NCBI GenBank assembly: GCA_963281255.1
Contig: OY725489.1
Location: 2,356,001 to 2,420,000, forward strand
Source: Aphrocallistes beatrix
Lineage: Eukaryota > Porifera > Hexactinellida > Sceptrulophora > Aphrocallistidae
Direction of reading: 5' to 3'
Length of the DNA stretch: 64,000 nt
Shown here: one piece after another, positions 1-11,073 of the stretch
Position numbering within the stretch: the first letter of the stretch is position 1
Layout: each line of letters starts with the position of its first letter
The notes under the pieces: generated by a model
What the model saw: the letters and a program-made list of their open reading frames with translations, nothing else
The model's database searches: none
Told to the model about the DNA's origin: nothing
Made by a program: the position numbers and the translations under genes

Positions 1-904
1 ACAAAAGTCTATTTTTGCTATTTCATGTCTACGATTGGATAGATAGGGACCAGTAATAATCACGAACCGGCCAGTTCCGGTCTAAATCGCAAATCTGCCA
101 GCAGCCTAATTCCCGGACGCTCTCGGGTGGAGAGCACCTGGTCACAGCATTTAAGATTCCCACAGGTTCTCTTCAAAATTATTTATAGAGAAAAAGATAA
201 AATACTAGTGAGGCTCTTTTGGTATTCTTACTTACTTTAAGGATAAATTGTACCCTCAGAGCATACATAGATTAACAAAAGTTAGAAGAATTAAAAATGT
301 TGGTCGACAAACCGATAGTGCAGCTCCAGGTAGTGACACAATGTAATATTCACAATATTAATGTAATATTCACAATATTAATGTAAAATTCACAATATTA
401 CATTTAAAGTGTGAAAATCGTATTCTGCATATTAAAATATCTTATATTGGCCGTTGAGAACTCGCTTTTAACTCAAAATAATAATTTTTCAAAAGGTGTA
501 AAATATGCATAAATACATATGCTAATAACTCACGAAAGATACTCCGTCCATGCCATAAGGGCATCTCCCTATAGGAGCTGCACTAAAAATCACAATCTTC
601 CCCCCAGCGGCATCCTGCTGCTGTGCCGCACTTGTATTGTTTTGAGAACTCTCATTTCTAATGCATGCTTTATTGAACGGACGGTGTCGAACGCACGTCT
701 GCGTGATCTTGGAAAAATAGTATTATTATAATAAAATTTAATCATATTTTCACACCTTTTTATGTAAACGAATATTTTCTGATTGAAAGAAATCTCAATG
801 GTTAATAAGCCTGTAATTTAGTAAAAGTAGATTTCGATATTCGCACTTATAAAATGGTAATATCAAAATTGAATGGTGTAATAGCAAATATCAATATGTA
901 CAAT
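1..904. other. Intergenic DNA with a short tandem repeat
   Basis: I see no gene here. Positions 341-400 hold three copies of a 20-bp unit beginning ATGTAATATTCACAATATTA. AGTGCAGCTCC near 318-328 and its reverse complement near 575-585 form a weak inverted pair that could be the remains of a small MITE, but I could not define ends. Confidence 0.6.
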
Positions 905-1070
905 CAGGGTCGCTTATTATGAACAAACCTCCCTCTGTGTCCCAATTTTGGCCGGTTCCTTAGAATTTCTATTATTTCGATTTTACTATGTATGACTCTC
1001 TCTCTCTATTGTCTCTCTATTGTGAAAATATTTTGGGTCCCCATGCAGTTCATAATGAAATGCGACCCTG
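905..1070. mobile_element. Short MITE with CAGGGTCGC termini
   Basis: The left end reads CAGGGTCGCTTATTATGAAC and the right end is its imperfect reverse complement, finishing GCGACCCTG. The 166-bp body includes a CT-rich stretch with TCTCTCTC. No convincing target duplication is visible, so the superfamily stays open. It has no coding capacity. Confidence 0.55.
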
Positions 1071-1239
1071 ACTTATTTTTACAACTTCGATACTATTATT
1101 GACTGTTTTTGTGGTGCTTTTCTATCGGTATGTCGACTGATATTTTTTAATATTAGTAACGCAGTTGCAAATTCTCTGGGGATATATTGATGCATAGATA
1201 TTTAATATAGTATAAATGGACAAACAAGTATATCATACA

Positions 1240-1428
1240 CAGTTGACTCCGCTTAATAGGGTCACATCGGTCAGGGTACATTTTGACCCGATTAAGCGGA
1301 GAACTCTATTAACCGAAAATATTTTTTTATTAGCCTCAATGTGTGAGAGCTATTCCGGTCCTGCCAAAAGTGACCCGATTAAGCGGCTGACCCGTTTAAA
1401 CAGTGACCCTGTTAAGCGGAGTCGACTG
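1240..1428. mobile_element. pogo/Tigger-type MITE, CAGTNGACTCCGCTTAAT family, copy 1
   Basis: Starts CAGTTGACTCCGCTTAATAG and ends with GCGGAGTCGACTG, followed by TA. It shares this sequence with copies at 19657, 55635 and 59591. The TIR style (CAGT-GAC-TC) and TA flank match pogo/Tigger-derived MITEs. It is 189 bp and non-coding; the open frame across it is incidental. Confidence 0.75.
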
Positions 1429-1549
1429 TATTATAATGGAAGCATGCTACAACAGAAACTATTGTTATACAGGTTCTACACAGGACTCGAATTCCGAGTC
1501 ACATTTCCTACAGATATAAGGATCATCTCCCACGTCCTTTAGACTGGTA

Positions 1550-1736
1550 TTGACGCATCCACAGTGAAACCATCTCAGGTAGAACTCACAACCTAACCAG
1601 TCATCATTCGCCCTCTTTCACCTGGTTGGGCAGTCGTATTGTTCACATTCCTCGCAAACTGTTTCATATTCATCTGGGTTAACACTCGTGGAAGGTAATT
1701 CTTTCATGGCAACAGATGAGAGCTCAGTACCAAAAC
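1550..1736 (-). pseudogene. PHD-finger-like relic
   Basis: Read on the minus strand this frame gives CEEC, a spacer of about 15 residues, then WLGCEFYLRWFHCGCVN and PYICRKC. That is the order of a PHD zinc finger (C-x2-C, W-x-x-C, WFH-x-x-C-V, C-x2-C). One canonical cysteine is replaced by tyrosine and an in-frame TGA lies after CPTR, so the domain is broken. It sits directly 3' of the surviving transposase N-terminus of the Mutator-like unit. It may be that transposase's lost C-terminal domain; copy 2 could not be used to test this, because I found no matching segment there. Confidence 0.5.
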
Positions 1737-1739
1737 CTC

Positions 1740-1850
1740 ATTGTCAGACCCACTTGACTCCATGCTAGATTCAAAATCACCCGGAATGCAAACCTTCGGG
1801 AGATCTGCGCTGCAGAATGTGGAAATAGTTTCTTGTTCTGAAGAAGACAT
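1740..1850 (-). pseudogene. N-terminal stub of Mutator-like transposase (copy 1)
   Basis: Starts at ATG 1850 and encodes MSSSEQETISTF through SSMESSGSDNE. This is nearly identical to the start of the copy 2 transposase at 40109, with two or three substitutions. After GSDNE the homology ends and the frame does not continue into the neighbouring PHD-like segment. The stub is acidic and serine-rich and has no catalytic residues. Confidence 0.75.
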
Positions 1851-1960
1851 TTTTTGAATTTGTTATGACATTAATTATTTCCTTACTTATACTGATTCAG
1901 TGTAACTCGTTAATTAACTACAGCTGTAGTGCCCATAATTGTTCCACCTCACAGACTAAT

Positions 1961-2119
1961 CAGGACCGGCGGCATCGGGGGGTGTCCTGGGTGTCCAGAC
2001 ACCCACTGCGTCTTGTTTTATCATATTGTACAATATATATCCCTCTATAAATGAACACCCACTTTCAGATAAATCCCTCTTAGGACACCCACTGACGATA
2101 AAACACGGCGTCGGCCATG
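1961..2119. mobile_element. Small insertion (159 bp) in Mutator-like copy 1
   Basis: Copy 2 reads straight through ACAGGCTAATAATAG near 40215, whereas copy 1 has CTAAT, then CAGGACCGGCGG to GCCGACGGCCATG-like sequence, then CTAATAATAG. The empty site defines the insertion and a duplication of about 5-8 bp around CTAAT. The termini are GC-rich and roughly inverted. The internal ORFs are chance. Confidence 0.6.
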
Positions 2120-2490
2120 CTAATAATAGAGCTAGTTTCTTGTAATGCAGTGGTAGAATTCTGAATTTAGCCATGTACCGTACACATGCACATGTTGATA
2201 TTTTTAGAAATTTGCTAATTATGGATGATGTTTGCATTTCTCAAATTCTTACTAACCTAAATTCCAATTACACTTGGTTGTAACGTGCTTACATATCTAC
2301 TGTTATGTGTACATTGCTATTGTGACATATTGTTGTCTGGGATGGAAAATGGAGCCTTGAATGGGCACCTCCCAATAACACGCACCCTTATGTGGTCTCT
2401 AAAAAACCTTTTTTTCACTCGGATCACTCGAGATAGGGTTCAAACAAGCTGTGAGAATGGAATGTTGTCACATTCCTATGCTGCTATGAT

Positions 2491-3272
2491 CAGGTTGGAA
2501 TTTTACCCGGGTTTAATAGGTTTCGCCCAGCCCAGTGGGTTAAACCCGGGTAAAATCCGGGTTAAAACGGGTTTTATTCTCCAGAAACGGATTTACCCAG
2601 TTAATGTCCTTGTTTTCAAATTCAACGATATAATTAATTATACATATAAGCGTATTTATTGTAAGAGGTGCATATCAAAATCTAAAACAAATGAAAGCAG
2701 ATCCCCAATCAAACTCCACTGAACCTCTCAATTCGCGATAACAGTTTACCAATTTTGCTGGTTCTCTAAGCCTAATCTATTTCGAAATTGTTCTGGACTA
2801 AACTAAAGTTAGAAAACATCCACTCAATTGAAGCATTTATTCACCTTGGACTTTCTACTTTTTTCATCTTGGACTTTCTGCCTTTTTTTCATCTTGGACC
2901 TTCTACTTTTAGAAAAAAGCTTTGAACAGGATCACTGGGCCACCAACAAAACTAGCCATTATACATGTAGAAATCGCTATGATTAGAATAGGTAAGATGA
3001 ACAAACTGCTCTACATAAAACTAGTATCCTTTTATTGTTTACTTAAAGCACCTCAGATTGTTGTAACTTTTAAGAAATTCCATTGTTCATACATCAGGTC
3101 TTATTAAAAATATCATTACGGAATCTTCATATAATACTTGCAGAATAAGGATTTTCAATCCAAACAATTGATATCGCTAAAATTAACTTGATTTACAAGT
3201 GCATTAGAATAAAACCCACTTGAACCAACAAAAGGGGGTTTTGCCCAGCCCGGGTTTAATTAGCCAACCCTG
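2491..3272. mobile_element. hAT-like MITE with CAGGTTGG/CCAACCCTG ends
   Basis: The sequence CAGGTTGGAATTTTACCCGG opens and GCCAACCCTG closes a 782-bp insertion. The target site is intact in Mutator-like copy 2 (TGCTGCTATGATGTTGCTAG near 41130). The flanks GCTATGAT and GTTATGCT are a decayed 8-bp duplication. Internal features are GGGTTTAA/TTAAACCC repeats and a run of three ~27-bp units containing CATCTTGGACTTTC (about 2842-2920). Confidence 0.75.
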
Positions 3273-3789
3273 GTTATGCTGTTGCTAGGGGGCTAAATGT
3301 CTAGTTGCTTGGTTCTTAACTCAGATGTTGGCATAGTTGGGCAGTGATAATCACTTCAAAAATATTGTACAACTGTCACTAATCGTTATTATTAAATGAT
3401 GTAGGTATACAAAATTATAAATATAATATTGATTTTAAATCTCTTAATTATTCATTAAGAATATCAATAAACCGAGTTGCGTAATTTGTAATTTGTAAAG
3501 AGTTTAGTTCAGGGTGTACAAAACCCTCTCGCAATTTTACTCGAGAGTGCCCATAAAACCAAGCACCCTCAAACTTAGTCCTATAATTTTAAAATCTTGC
3601 TCCCCTCTGCCTCCGCGCCTGTAGATAATATGATATGTATTACTGTGTGATACATCAACAATTTCATTCAACCCTCCCGTATAATTTAATCCCCTCATTT
3701 ATTCGGACTACTAGAGTATATTAACAAGCTCCTCTCAAAAATTTTCTGTATTTATAATGCAAATTCCTTGGAAAGTCCATGGAAATTAC

Positions 3790-3910
3790 TGACGTCTTTT
3801 AAACTCAGGTCTGTGAACCACTTGCGCCAGACCGGACTCCAGCACTCATTTTAGAACTGTGCTATTTATTACATTGGATCATAGATCCAATATAATAATA
3901 TATGAAGCAA
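3790..3910. repeat. Palindromic module shared by three loci
   Basis: ACTCAGGTCTGTGAACCAC through AGCACTCATTTTAGAACTGT, followed by the palindrome TTGGATCATAGATCCAA. Related copies lie at 41570-41700 (same position in Mutator-like copy 2) and 14170-14290 (inside an unrelated hAT MITE). So either it is an independent small repeat or it was transferred with part of the unit. Confidence 0.6.
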
Positions 3911-4048
3911 ACAAATTGTATTATATACGTTTAGTGCCATTACTAATTTATCAACAAGTACTTTATTATTAATATTATTATTATTATTATCAATGAATCA
4001 CATGATTGTTATATACATAGTGCATGATTGTTGCATATACAAAGTCTA

Positions 4049-5057
4049 CTACAAGTAAGTGAGTATCTCTAATTGTGGATAGTCGAGCATTTTATCTGCT
4101 GGCAAATACTGTTGCTTTAATTTTTCTCCCCTTTGCTCGAATGTTAGCTTCGGTGGATTCCACCGGAATGCTTTACCATGGGTATCGGTCACTTCGTACC
4201 CAACACTCTTTCGTACCTTAATTATGACACTTTCGTACCCAATACACTTTCGTACCCAATACACTTTCGTACCCAATACTCTTTCGTACCCAATACTCTT
4301 TCAGATTTGTGTTTTTATAAAAACGAAAGTGTGTTTTTATAAATGCGAAATTGTGTTTTTATAAATACGAAATTGTGTTTTTATAAAAACGAAATTGTGT
4401 TTTTATAAATACGAAATTGTGTTTTTATAAATACGAAATTGTGTTTTTATAAATACGAAATTGTGTTAGGTACGAAATTGTATTAGGTACGAAATTGTGT
4501 TAGGTACGAAATTGTATTAGGTACGAAATTGTGTTAGGTACGAAATTGTGTTAGGTACGAAATTGTAATGAGTACGAAATTGTATTAGGTACGAAATTGT
4601 GTTAGGTACGAAATTGCAATTAAGTACGAAATGGAAAGAGTACGAAATGGTTTAGGTGCGAAATGACTTGTATTCCTTTACCATATTGTTTAACATGCTA
4701 TTTGTATACATGAAACTGGTCACATCCAAATTCTTGCATGAATTGTTCATCAGTGTAGGACGCGAAGATGTCTAGCCAATAATCAGAATGATGGCGTCTA
4801 CGACGGATATGGGTAGTCAATGTATTTCGTTCTGTTCGGAATGTAAGCTGGAGCTGTTTACTCTCGCCTCCACTCCAGATGTGTTCGATGACGTCTCTGC
4901 ACAAGTGAATATTCTTTTTGCCAGCTCTCTTCTCAATTATTATGTTCTGATTGCACTCCCCAATTCGTAACTTTCCTGGTACAAACTGGATATCACTAGG
5001 GAGGATGTTAAATGCACGTTGATGTATACTCATTTTTCCCAACATTTTATTAGACAT
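4049..5057 (-). pseudogene. Companion protein of the Mutator-like unit, copy 1 (interrupted)
   Basis: A frame starts at ATG 5057 (MSNKMLGKMSIHQRAFN) and runs to about 4685. It resumes at 4170-4049 with GKAFRWNPPKLTFEQR and ends EILTYL. The paralogue at 41831-42328 is continuous across this point and gives the uninterrupted order CDQFLAYKEHVKQYGKAFRW, so 4180-4675 is an insertion. The intact protein would be about 165 residues, basic, with a His/Arg cluster (THIRRRRHHSDYW). I do not recognise a family. It lies 5' of, and on the same strand as, the transposase, so it may be a second gene of the same transposon. Confidence 0.6.
4180..4675. mobile_element. Tandem-repeat MITE with 9-bp target duplication
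   Basis: The insert is flanked by a perfect direct repeat CTTTACCAT (4171-4179 and 4676-4684), present once in the uninterrupted paralogue near 41960. Its ends, GGGTATCGGTCACTTCG and the reverse complement of CGAAATGACTTGTATTC, match at about 15 of 21 positions. The body is arrays of TACGAAATTGTGTTAGG (16-17 bp) and ACGAAATTGTGTTTTTATAA (~22 bp), with the reverse form CTTTCGTACCCAATACA at 4190-4300. A 9-bp duplication is typical of Mutator-type transposition. Confidence 0.75.
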
Positions 5058-5304
5058 TTTATGGTTTATTTTGTAGAATGATTTTTTAATTTACTTTCAG
5101 CACATTTATCGTATTTATGTCTTTCTAATAGATATGTGTCTGTGTATGAGTGTTGCTAAATTTAGACATGGTCTATGGGTATAATATATCTATTTTTAGA
5201 CTAAACTAGCTTTTTGTTATTAATTCCAATGCGTATAATGCCTAAAACGTAGCAACCCGTTTTGACGTTTAGAACTTGAGGGCTTGCATTTGAACTTATG
5301 AAAC

Positions 5305-5520
5305 ACAAGCGCGCTTCGCTTGCTTGCGCTGCGGGGCGCTGTCAGACACTGTGTTTGCCAGACGCACCCTTGAGGTGCCTAGGCTCACACTGGTTAAAGA
5401 TAACACATCACTCGAAAAATCACCAAATTCGTCAATTTTTCAATTTTTGGTTGCGTAATGATGACCTCATAACAGACTGGTGAGTCATCATTTTTGATGA
5501 GAATTGTACCATATTTGAAC
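5305..5520 (-). repeat. A-family repeat, partial (tail and 3' half)
   Basis: Begins ACAAGCGCGCTTCGCTTGCT, the hairpin tail of the A family, followed by diverged TCAGACACTGTG, the bZIP-like segment and GGTGAGTCATCATTTTTGAT. It is truncated before the 5' half. It directly abuts Mutator-like copy 1, as its equivalent at 42622 abuts copy 2. Confidence 0.8.
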
Positions 5521-5749
5521 TATATTAATTCACTTTATTTTGAGATAAGAATCAAAGCTAATATGTTATGTTTTACGATGTATATTTTATTGAAATTTCT
5601 CAGTTTTGAATCTTTTAACCTGAATAATTATTGTTAGGTGTAACATTATCAACTTTGTGTCACTCATCACGATCTTAAGTGCCAATTATAGTCAATAGCC
5701 AGTTAGCCACCGATGTGTTAAGTTGCACATGGTTATACAGTGTGTCAGA

Positions 5750-6193
5750 TAATTTTTTCACAAATTAATTAAATAAGAGATTGAAAGCAAACAATTACAC
5801 AAATGTGTAGATTTCGAATATTATATTTTCGGATCCATATGATAAATTATTCGTTAACTTTTGTGAACATAAAAATAATATGTAAATTTATGTTACAACT
5901 ACTTAGCTAATTTGTTTACTTTTGTTTGCAATATATTTAAAAAGTAAACAAATCTCAAAAATATGCTAGACTAGCTTCCAACGGTTGACATGGGATTTTA
6001 GTGCAGTAGATTTCGAATATTATATTTTCGGATCCATATGGGAAAATATTCGTTAACTTTTGTTCACAATATTTATAAAAGGGAAAAAAATCCCAAAATA
6101 GATTAGACTGAGTAACTCCAGGCGCCTGCAGGGCGACTCTGCGGACATGTAGTGTCCGCAAGCCCGCAGCGAAAGCAAGCGAAGCGCGCTTGT
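5750..6193 (+). repeat. B-family repeat, partial, with hairpin tail
   Basis: Contains two copies of the B module (GTAGATTTCGAATATTATAT, then TTCGGATCCATATG) near 5808 and 6006. It ends in CAAGCAAGCGAAGCGCGCTTG-type tail sequence at 6160-6193, including GGCGACTCTGCGGACA. The protein-like ORFs across this area are translations of the repeat. Confidence 0.7.
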
Positions 6194-8802
6194 ATAAAAT
6201 AAATATACGTGTATGATACACAAATGTTGATTACAACATTGGCGTAAAGTTTCGGAATAAATATTGAAAATCTGGGGAGGTGGGAAGCGCGGATTGCGAA
6301 GACTTATTTCTGAAGTCTGGAGGGTTATCCCAAGTAATAAAATATACATTTTGCGTGCTATCTTAACGATTATTGCACGATCTAATGACCTAGTAAAAAT
6401 ATATCTTAAAAGTTCCACTGATTAGCCAGAACTTTTGGAATTGCTTATATACTTGCTGCTTCAATCTACTTTGGAACAAGCATATTCAATCAATCGTGGA
6501 AAACAATATTTTTAACATTCTGAGTTTAGACATTTCTCCTTCCGAGTCCTAAAAGCACAGTTCCTGCTGACTCCAGGAAAACTTTCGAAAAAAGACTATT
6601 AAAAATCCCCTTCCAGTGTGACTCGTTTTACTGATTGTAAACTTGTGATCTTGAAGATCGGGATTGCGACAAGTATTTTCAGGGTGCCTAATGCGCTATT
6701 TTTAGAATATAGATAGCTTTAATTTTCTGGACCTCTTTGGTATGGAAGTAGCAATAGGGGAGACAACAATTCAAAATCAGATACGAATTAGGATAACACC
6801 GAAGGTATATGAACAAACTCACTGATTGAACCTTGGGATATCTGAATGGTGGCTTGGGATGATACTGATGAATCAATATTAGCAGATTTGGATGGCTGCT
6901 CAGCTTCACTAGAGCCATTGTCCATCATCTCGGATACCGAATCATCAGTAGGATTATAAGAAATATAAGACATCGTCGAAAAACCGAAAGTGTCCATTAT
7001 ATTTGAAATTGCAATAAAATACTAGTTTCTTTAAATCAATCCTTCTTTGTCGAATCAATCACGTGTCAACGGCGGCGCATCCGGTAGAGAAGTAGTTAGA
7101 ATGGTGGTATATTGACGAATAACAAATAAAATAAATCTCAAATAGTCTCGAGGCGCATCTTGGGGCTTGTCCACCACTCCGATGGCAAACCATAAAGATT
7201 ATTTAAGTCGAATATTCGATCTCTATCCGCCAAGACACCACCCTTGAAAACAAGGTACTAATATGCTTTTTAGTAAACTCAACCCCAACACCCTTTTGAT
7301 AACACGATCCAGACATATTTTACGATGAAATAAAACAACAACTTCCCCCATCCAAATCACTGAGGCGTAAGGGCCTCCCTTACTTATCTCCGTATTTTAA
7401 ATTTAGATCCCCACATAATCCCAATTTCAAGAAAATGTACACATTAAGTACAAGTACTGTATCGATTAAGAAAATCATGGTTGGGGAAAATATACAAATA
7501 TTAGAATATAATAATGGACATGAATATGTAAACAATGAATAAAAGATAATTAGGATTTCACACTGAATCCGGAAAGAATCCCCACAGATCTCCACAGAAT
7601 CCTCATAGATTCCCCATAGTTTCACATTCCCACGGCAACCCTGGGGTTCCCCTTGACACGATTCTTGTGTTATAACTAATATTCAGTTTTTCTCTAGTAA
7701 ATGGATTTGAAAGTGGAACAGAGTGGGAAGGACTTCGAGGTAAATTAGGTATAAGCAATACGTGTATTATGTATAAGCAAAATGTATAAGGATCACGTGC
7801 ACTTTGTTGCATTGTAGCACCTGTGATATATTTAAGCGCTCTACAATTTTTAGCGCGTGATCCAGATTAGGAAATGGAGCGGCACTCCTGTTTTCGCTGC
7901 TGAAAATTAGACCGCGCTCGATTTACTCTCCTTTCGAACAAATTTGGCTCATATAAGCAAAATTGAATTTTAGTTGGAAGATTAGTGATATCCAAATAGA
8001 AATCAGTGAAAGTTGGCAGGTTATCTATATGTACTTTGGAAACATTTTTTGAAGCAGAAAAATATATTTTTCGAATGTAGTAGTTATTTTATTGAGCGTG
8101 AAAAAGGACCGCGCTTCGGGTTCCACTCCTTACTTTACAAAAGGTTCGCGCTCCAGGAACCGCTCCTCAATGTAGGAGCGCGCTCCTTTAACCCAGGTAT
8201 CCTCCATACTTATTATAATATCCTAGTCATCCATCTCAGTATCACCCGAAGAATCCTGATAATAGCAACTCCCGAAAGTAAAGTTAAATTTGAGATGTTT
8301 GATTATTAATTAATAATTATCCCCCTAGCTACACCCATGTTTAATTCCTCTAACAATCAGGGTGAAACAACACGAATGTGAAGTTGGCGCACTATTCTAC
8401 TGAGCACAGTTTGAGTAAAAATTTAACCAACTTCCCATTATCAGATTTAAATACATCTGGTATCATTCGAAAGAGGAGGATTAGTGCCCTTATTCAACAT
8501 GATAAGATTTTTAAAATGTTTTTTTCCCCACTAATGTACTTAATGAGCATGTTTCGATTCTAGAATTCACATCTTATATGCGTAAGTTCGAACACAATTT
8601 GGCATAATTCGATAAAAGAAACACAGTGCTCTCCTCCGATCTGATTTTATTTGCAATAGCCTCCCAAATCAGCTTCGATGAACTCATTGAAATTCCGAGT
8701 ATTGTTAAAATCTGGTCACGGTGTTTCTATCTAAAGTTGTTTCTACCACTAATCTCTAGAATTAGTACACCATTTACTTTTGATAGTCCCATTTAATATA
8801 GC
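6194..8802. other. Stretch without a supported gene
   Basis: No recognisable transposon ends were found. A GC-richer patch at about 7820-8200 has repeated GGAGCG/CGCTCC words (TGGAGCGGCACTCC near 7873, TAGGAGCGCGCTCC near 8173) that could be a decayed MITE. A Ser-rich minus-strand frame at 6788-6997 is listed separately. Confidence 0.5.
6788..6997 (-). CDS. Hypothetical short open frame, Ser/acidic-rich
   Basis: A 69-codon frame from ATG 6997 (MDTFGFSTMSYISYNPTDD) ends at 6788. Its composition (Ser, Asp, Glu, Gln) resembles the low-complexity N-termini of the transposase relics in this window. I see no domain, no homologue within the window and no continuation downstream. It could be an exon fragment of a decayed element or chance. 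I do not recognise it. Confidence 0.2.
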   Translation of the reverse strand: MDTFGFSTMSYISYNPTDDSVSEMMDNGSSEAEQPSKSANIDSSVSSQATIQISQGSISEFVHIPSVLS

Positions 8803-10166
8803 CACAGTGCCGCAAAATGGTTGAAATGTGGAAATAGCTATTTTATTCAAATATATCATTATATTTCAACCTTATATAGGTTATCTTAGGCAAAAATCAC
8901 GTGGTGGGTATATAATTTTGCTATCATAAAAATTAAAGATCAATTTTGGTAAATTTATGGGTTTGTAAAAAATATATTTTCAATTTGATTATATAATTTT
9001 GTGTAGAATGGTCTACTTTGGACTATCAAATGCACGCGAGAATATCTCGGAAATAGTCTTCAAAAGATGTTTTTCTTGCTAGATATGTGCGAAATCTGGT
9101 GACATATTTGTGACAGGATCCCAGACCACCGTTGTATAGATCAATCAAATCTGAAGAATGGGCCAAAATACGCACAGGGGATATGTGTGCAAATTGTACT
9201 TTTCAAGAATTGTCTCATAAGTTTCCTTGCAGAGACAGTCGATTACTTCTGTATTGATTTTTTGGCCATTGTTATAAATACGTAGAATTGCCCAAATTAT
9301 TATATAAGGTTTCAATCACGTCATGGTGTTCACTGGGCAGAATTGTCAAAATCCAATTTGAAGTATAGATTTCGTCCCTGCGGGAGCCTGGGGTCATATT
9401 GATTAATTATAAGGCAGAGAACATCTCTACACACGTCTGTCCAACTGATAATTATAATCGATATCGCACGAAAAATCACCAAATTTGTCAAATTTTAAAA
9501 TTTTGATGCGTAATGATGATGTCATAACACAGTGATGAGTCATCATTTTTGATGATAATTGCATCATATGTTCGTTACAGATAGCAATCACAATAATCGA
9601 GTTTTAATAGTTAGGATTGATTCTAGGTTTATTTTTTTAAGATTGAGGTTTCTCCGCGGCCCATTTCTTATTTTCAATTTCAAGTATAATGTATATACTT
9701 GCGAAAAAAACATTTAAAATGCACGCGCAAGCATCTCAATTGAAAAATTCTTGCAGTTTTAAAAAATCATTAATAATTTCGGACATTTTAGACCGATCCA
9801 TGTATTTCAAATAATAAAGTATTGGATTATCTTAATTCCTGTAACAAATAAACTGAATTTCAAGTCATTATTCAGTACTTTTTCAGTACAACTACATAAT
9901 TTGATATTATTTGTTTCAGAGTTATTTTCAGGAAATTTCATAACACTTGATTTCGAAAAAAATCGTCTCAAAAAAGTATGTTTTTCAAAATAGAGAAATC
10001 AAGATTTTTAAAAGCGTTTTATTTTTCGTAGGGATAATTCAATTCAATTTCTAATATAAATTCTGATAATTTACTAGATTGTAGCTAAATTGGCACTTAC
10101 TAAATAAAAATAACTTTAATTGAAACATCTTGGAAAAAGCCTATTTCCACATGTTGTGGCACTGTG
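8803..10166. mobile_element. 1.36-kb element with CACAGTGCC/GGCACTGTG ends
   Basis: The left end CACAGTGCCGCAAAATGG is followed by GTGGAAATAGCTATTT. The right end reads CCTATTTCCACATGTTGTGGCACTGTG in pieces, so the terminal ~35 bp are imperfectly inverted. The flanks (ATAGC on both sides) hint at a decayed duplication. The interior is non-coding and carries an A-family fragment at 9377-9617. It is probably a hAT-like non-autonomous element. Confidence 0.6.
9377..9617 (-). repeat. A-family repeat, internally deleted, with 26-bp end motif
   Basis: Minus-strand A sequence: TTAATTATAAGGCAGAGAAC, ATCGATATCGCACGAAAAATC, and GTGATGAGTCATCATTTTTG up to GTTCGTTACAGATA. It is followed at 9592-9617 by CAATAATCGAGTTTTAATAG and TTAGGA, the end motif also seen at 56341-56366 and 19583-19606. 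The GC-rich tail has been lost. Confidence 0.7.
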
Positions 10167-11073
10167 ATAGCTATATTAGCTGATAATTTATCATATTTAG
10201 TAGATCGTTATATTTCACTCATTTTTCGAATTGTCAAAAAAACAAGTGTATTTGATTCAATGTGTATGCATACGTATTTGGAAGCTAGACATGACATTAT
10301 TCACTCATATATAGCTCAGATTTATCTCTAATTAGGGTACATATCCCTCGTGGATTTTAACCATACTGAGGATTAAGTGTGATCAATTATTCTAGAAAAT
10401 ATACCCACACTAATTTAAACACAAATGAATCAGATGGAGTTAATCAATTACTTTTGACACTGTAAATATAAAGTGCTCTCCGCCATTACTACTGAATTGA
10501 TAAAATAAAGGACATATACAGTGATTCAGATATTTTTATGTATCCAATCCTAATTGCTGATGCAGTAAACATTCCGAAAATGTAATGCACTACCTGCAAA
10601 AAAATATTCAACTACCTTATAACAAATATTATTTATGTCTAAATTTCATTTCAAATTCATTTTCTAAAATTTAATATTTTCTTGTACAAATCGTCCTACT
10701 CCAGACCAGGGGAGACCAAAATGAGTACGTATATTCATGAAGACGAATACTTCGAAACAGTAAGGGATACAACTAATTGGATTTCAGATTTGAAATGCAC
10801 TTTCGACTCACAGTAGAATATTTCTGATCAGTTCTTTATTCCCGACTTTCAAAGTATCAATCAGTAACACTCTATCCGACACTTGTCCATTTTAAACACT
10901 ATATGATGGTGATGAATTACCTCTGGTGGCACAGGTTGATATTTGTATCCATTAAGAAATTTATTAGATATCTTCAACTGTGATGTATTGGAATGTGTAG
11001 ATTTCGAATTTGAAATCACTCTTGGAATCTCATAGGGACTGGATGCGTTTCCCTCCATGGAAATACCCTATTT

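Larger units (their letters stand above)
1550..5290 (-). mobile_element. Mutator-like unit, copy 1 (deleted and invaded)
   Basis: Long stretches match copy 2 at 37850-42620: 1740-1960 matches 39995-40220, 2285-2480 matches 40382-41140, 3790-3910 matches 41570-41700, and 4030-5300 matches 41820-42615. Most of the transposase is missing. Its first ~37 codons (1740-1850) abut a PHD-like segment (1550-1736) across an out-of-frame junction at about 1740, which suggests internal deletion. Three insertions are absent from copy 2: 1961-2119, 2491-3272 and 4180-4675. The unit runs into a hairpin-tailed A repeat at 5305, exactly as copy 2 does at 42622. I did not find classical Mutator terminal inverted repeats. 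Confidence 0.6.

Noticed and set aside
519..731. 70-codon plus-strand frame as a small gene
   Set aside because: No family signature, no homologue in the window, and composition that matches random AT-rich sequence.
4190..4675. CRISPR-like regular repeat array
   Set aside because: The units are contiguous tandem repeats without unique spacers, in a eukaryotic transposon context with a 9-bp target duplication.
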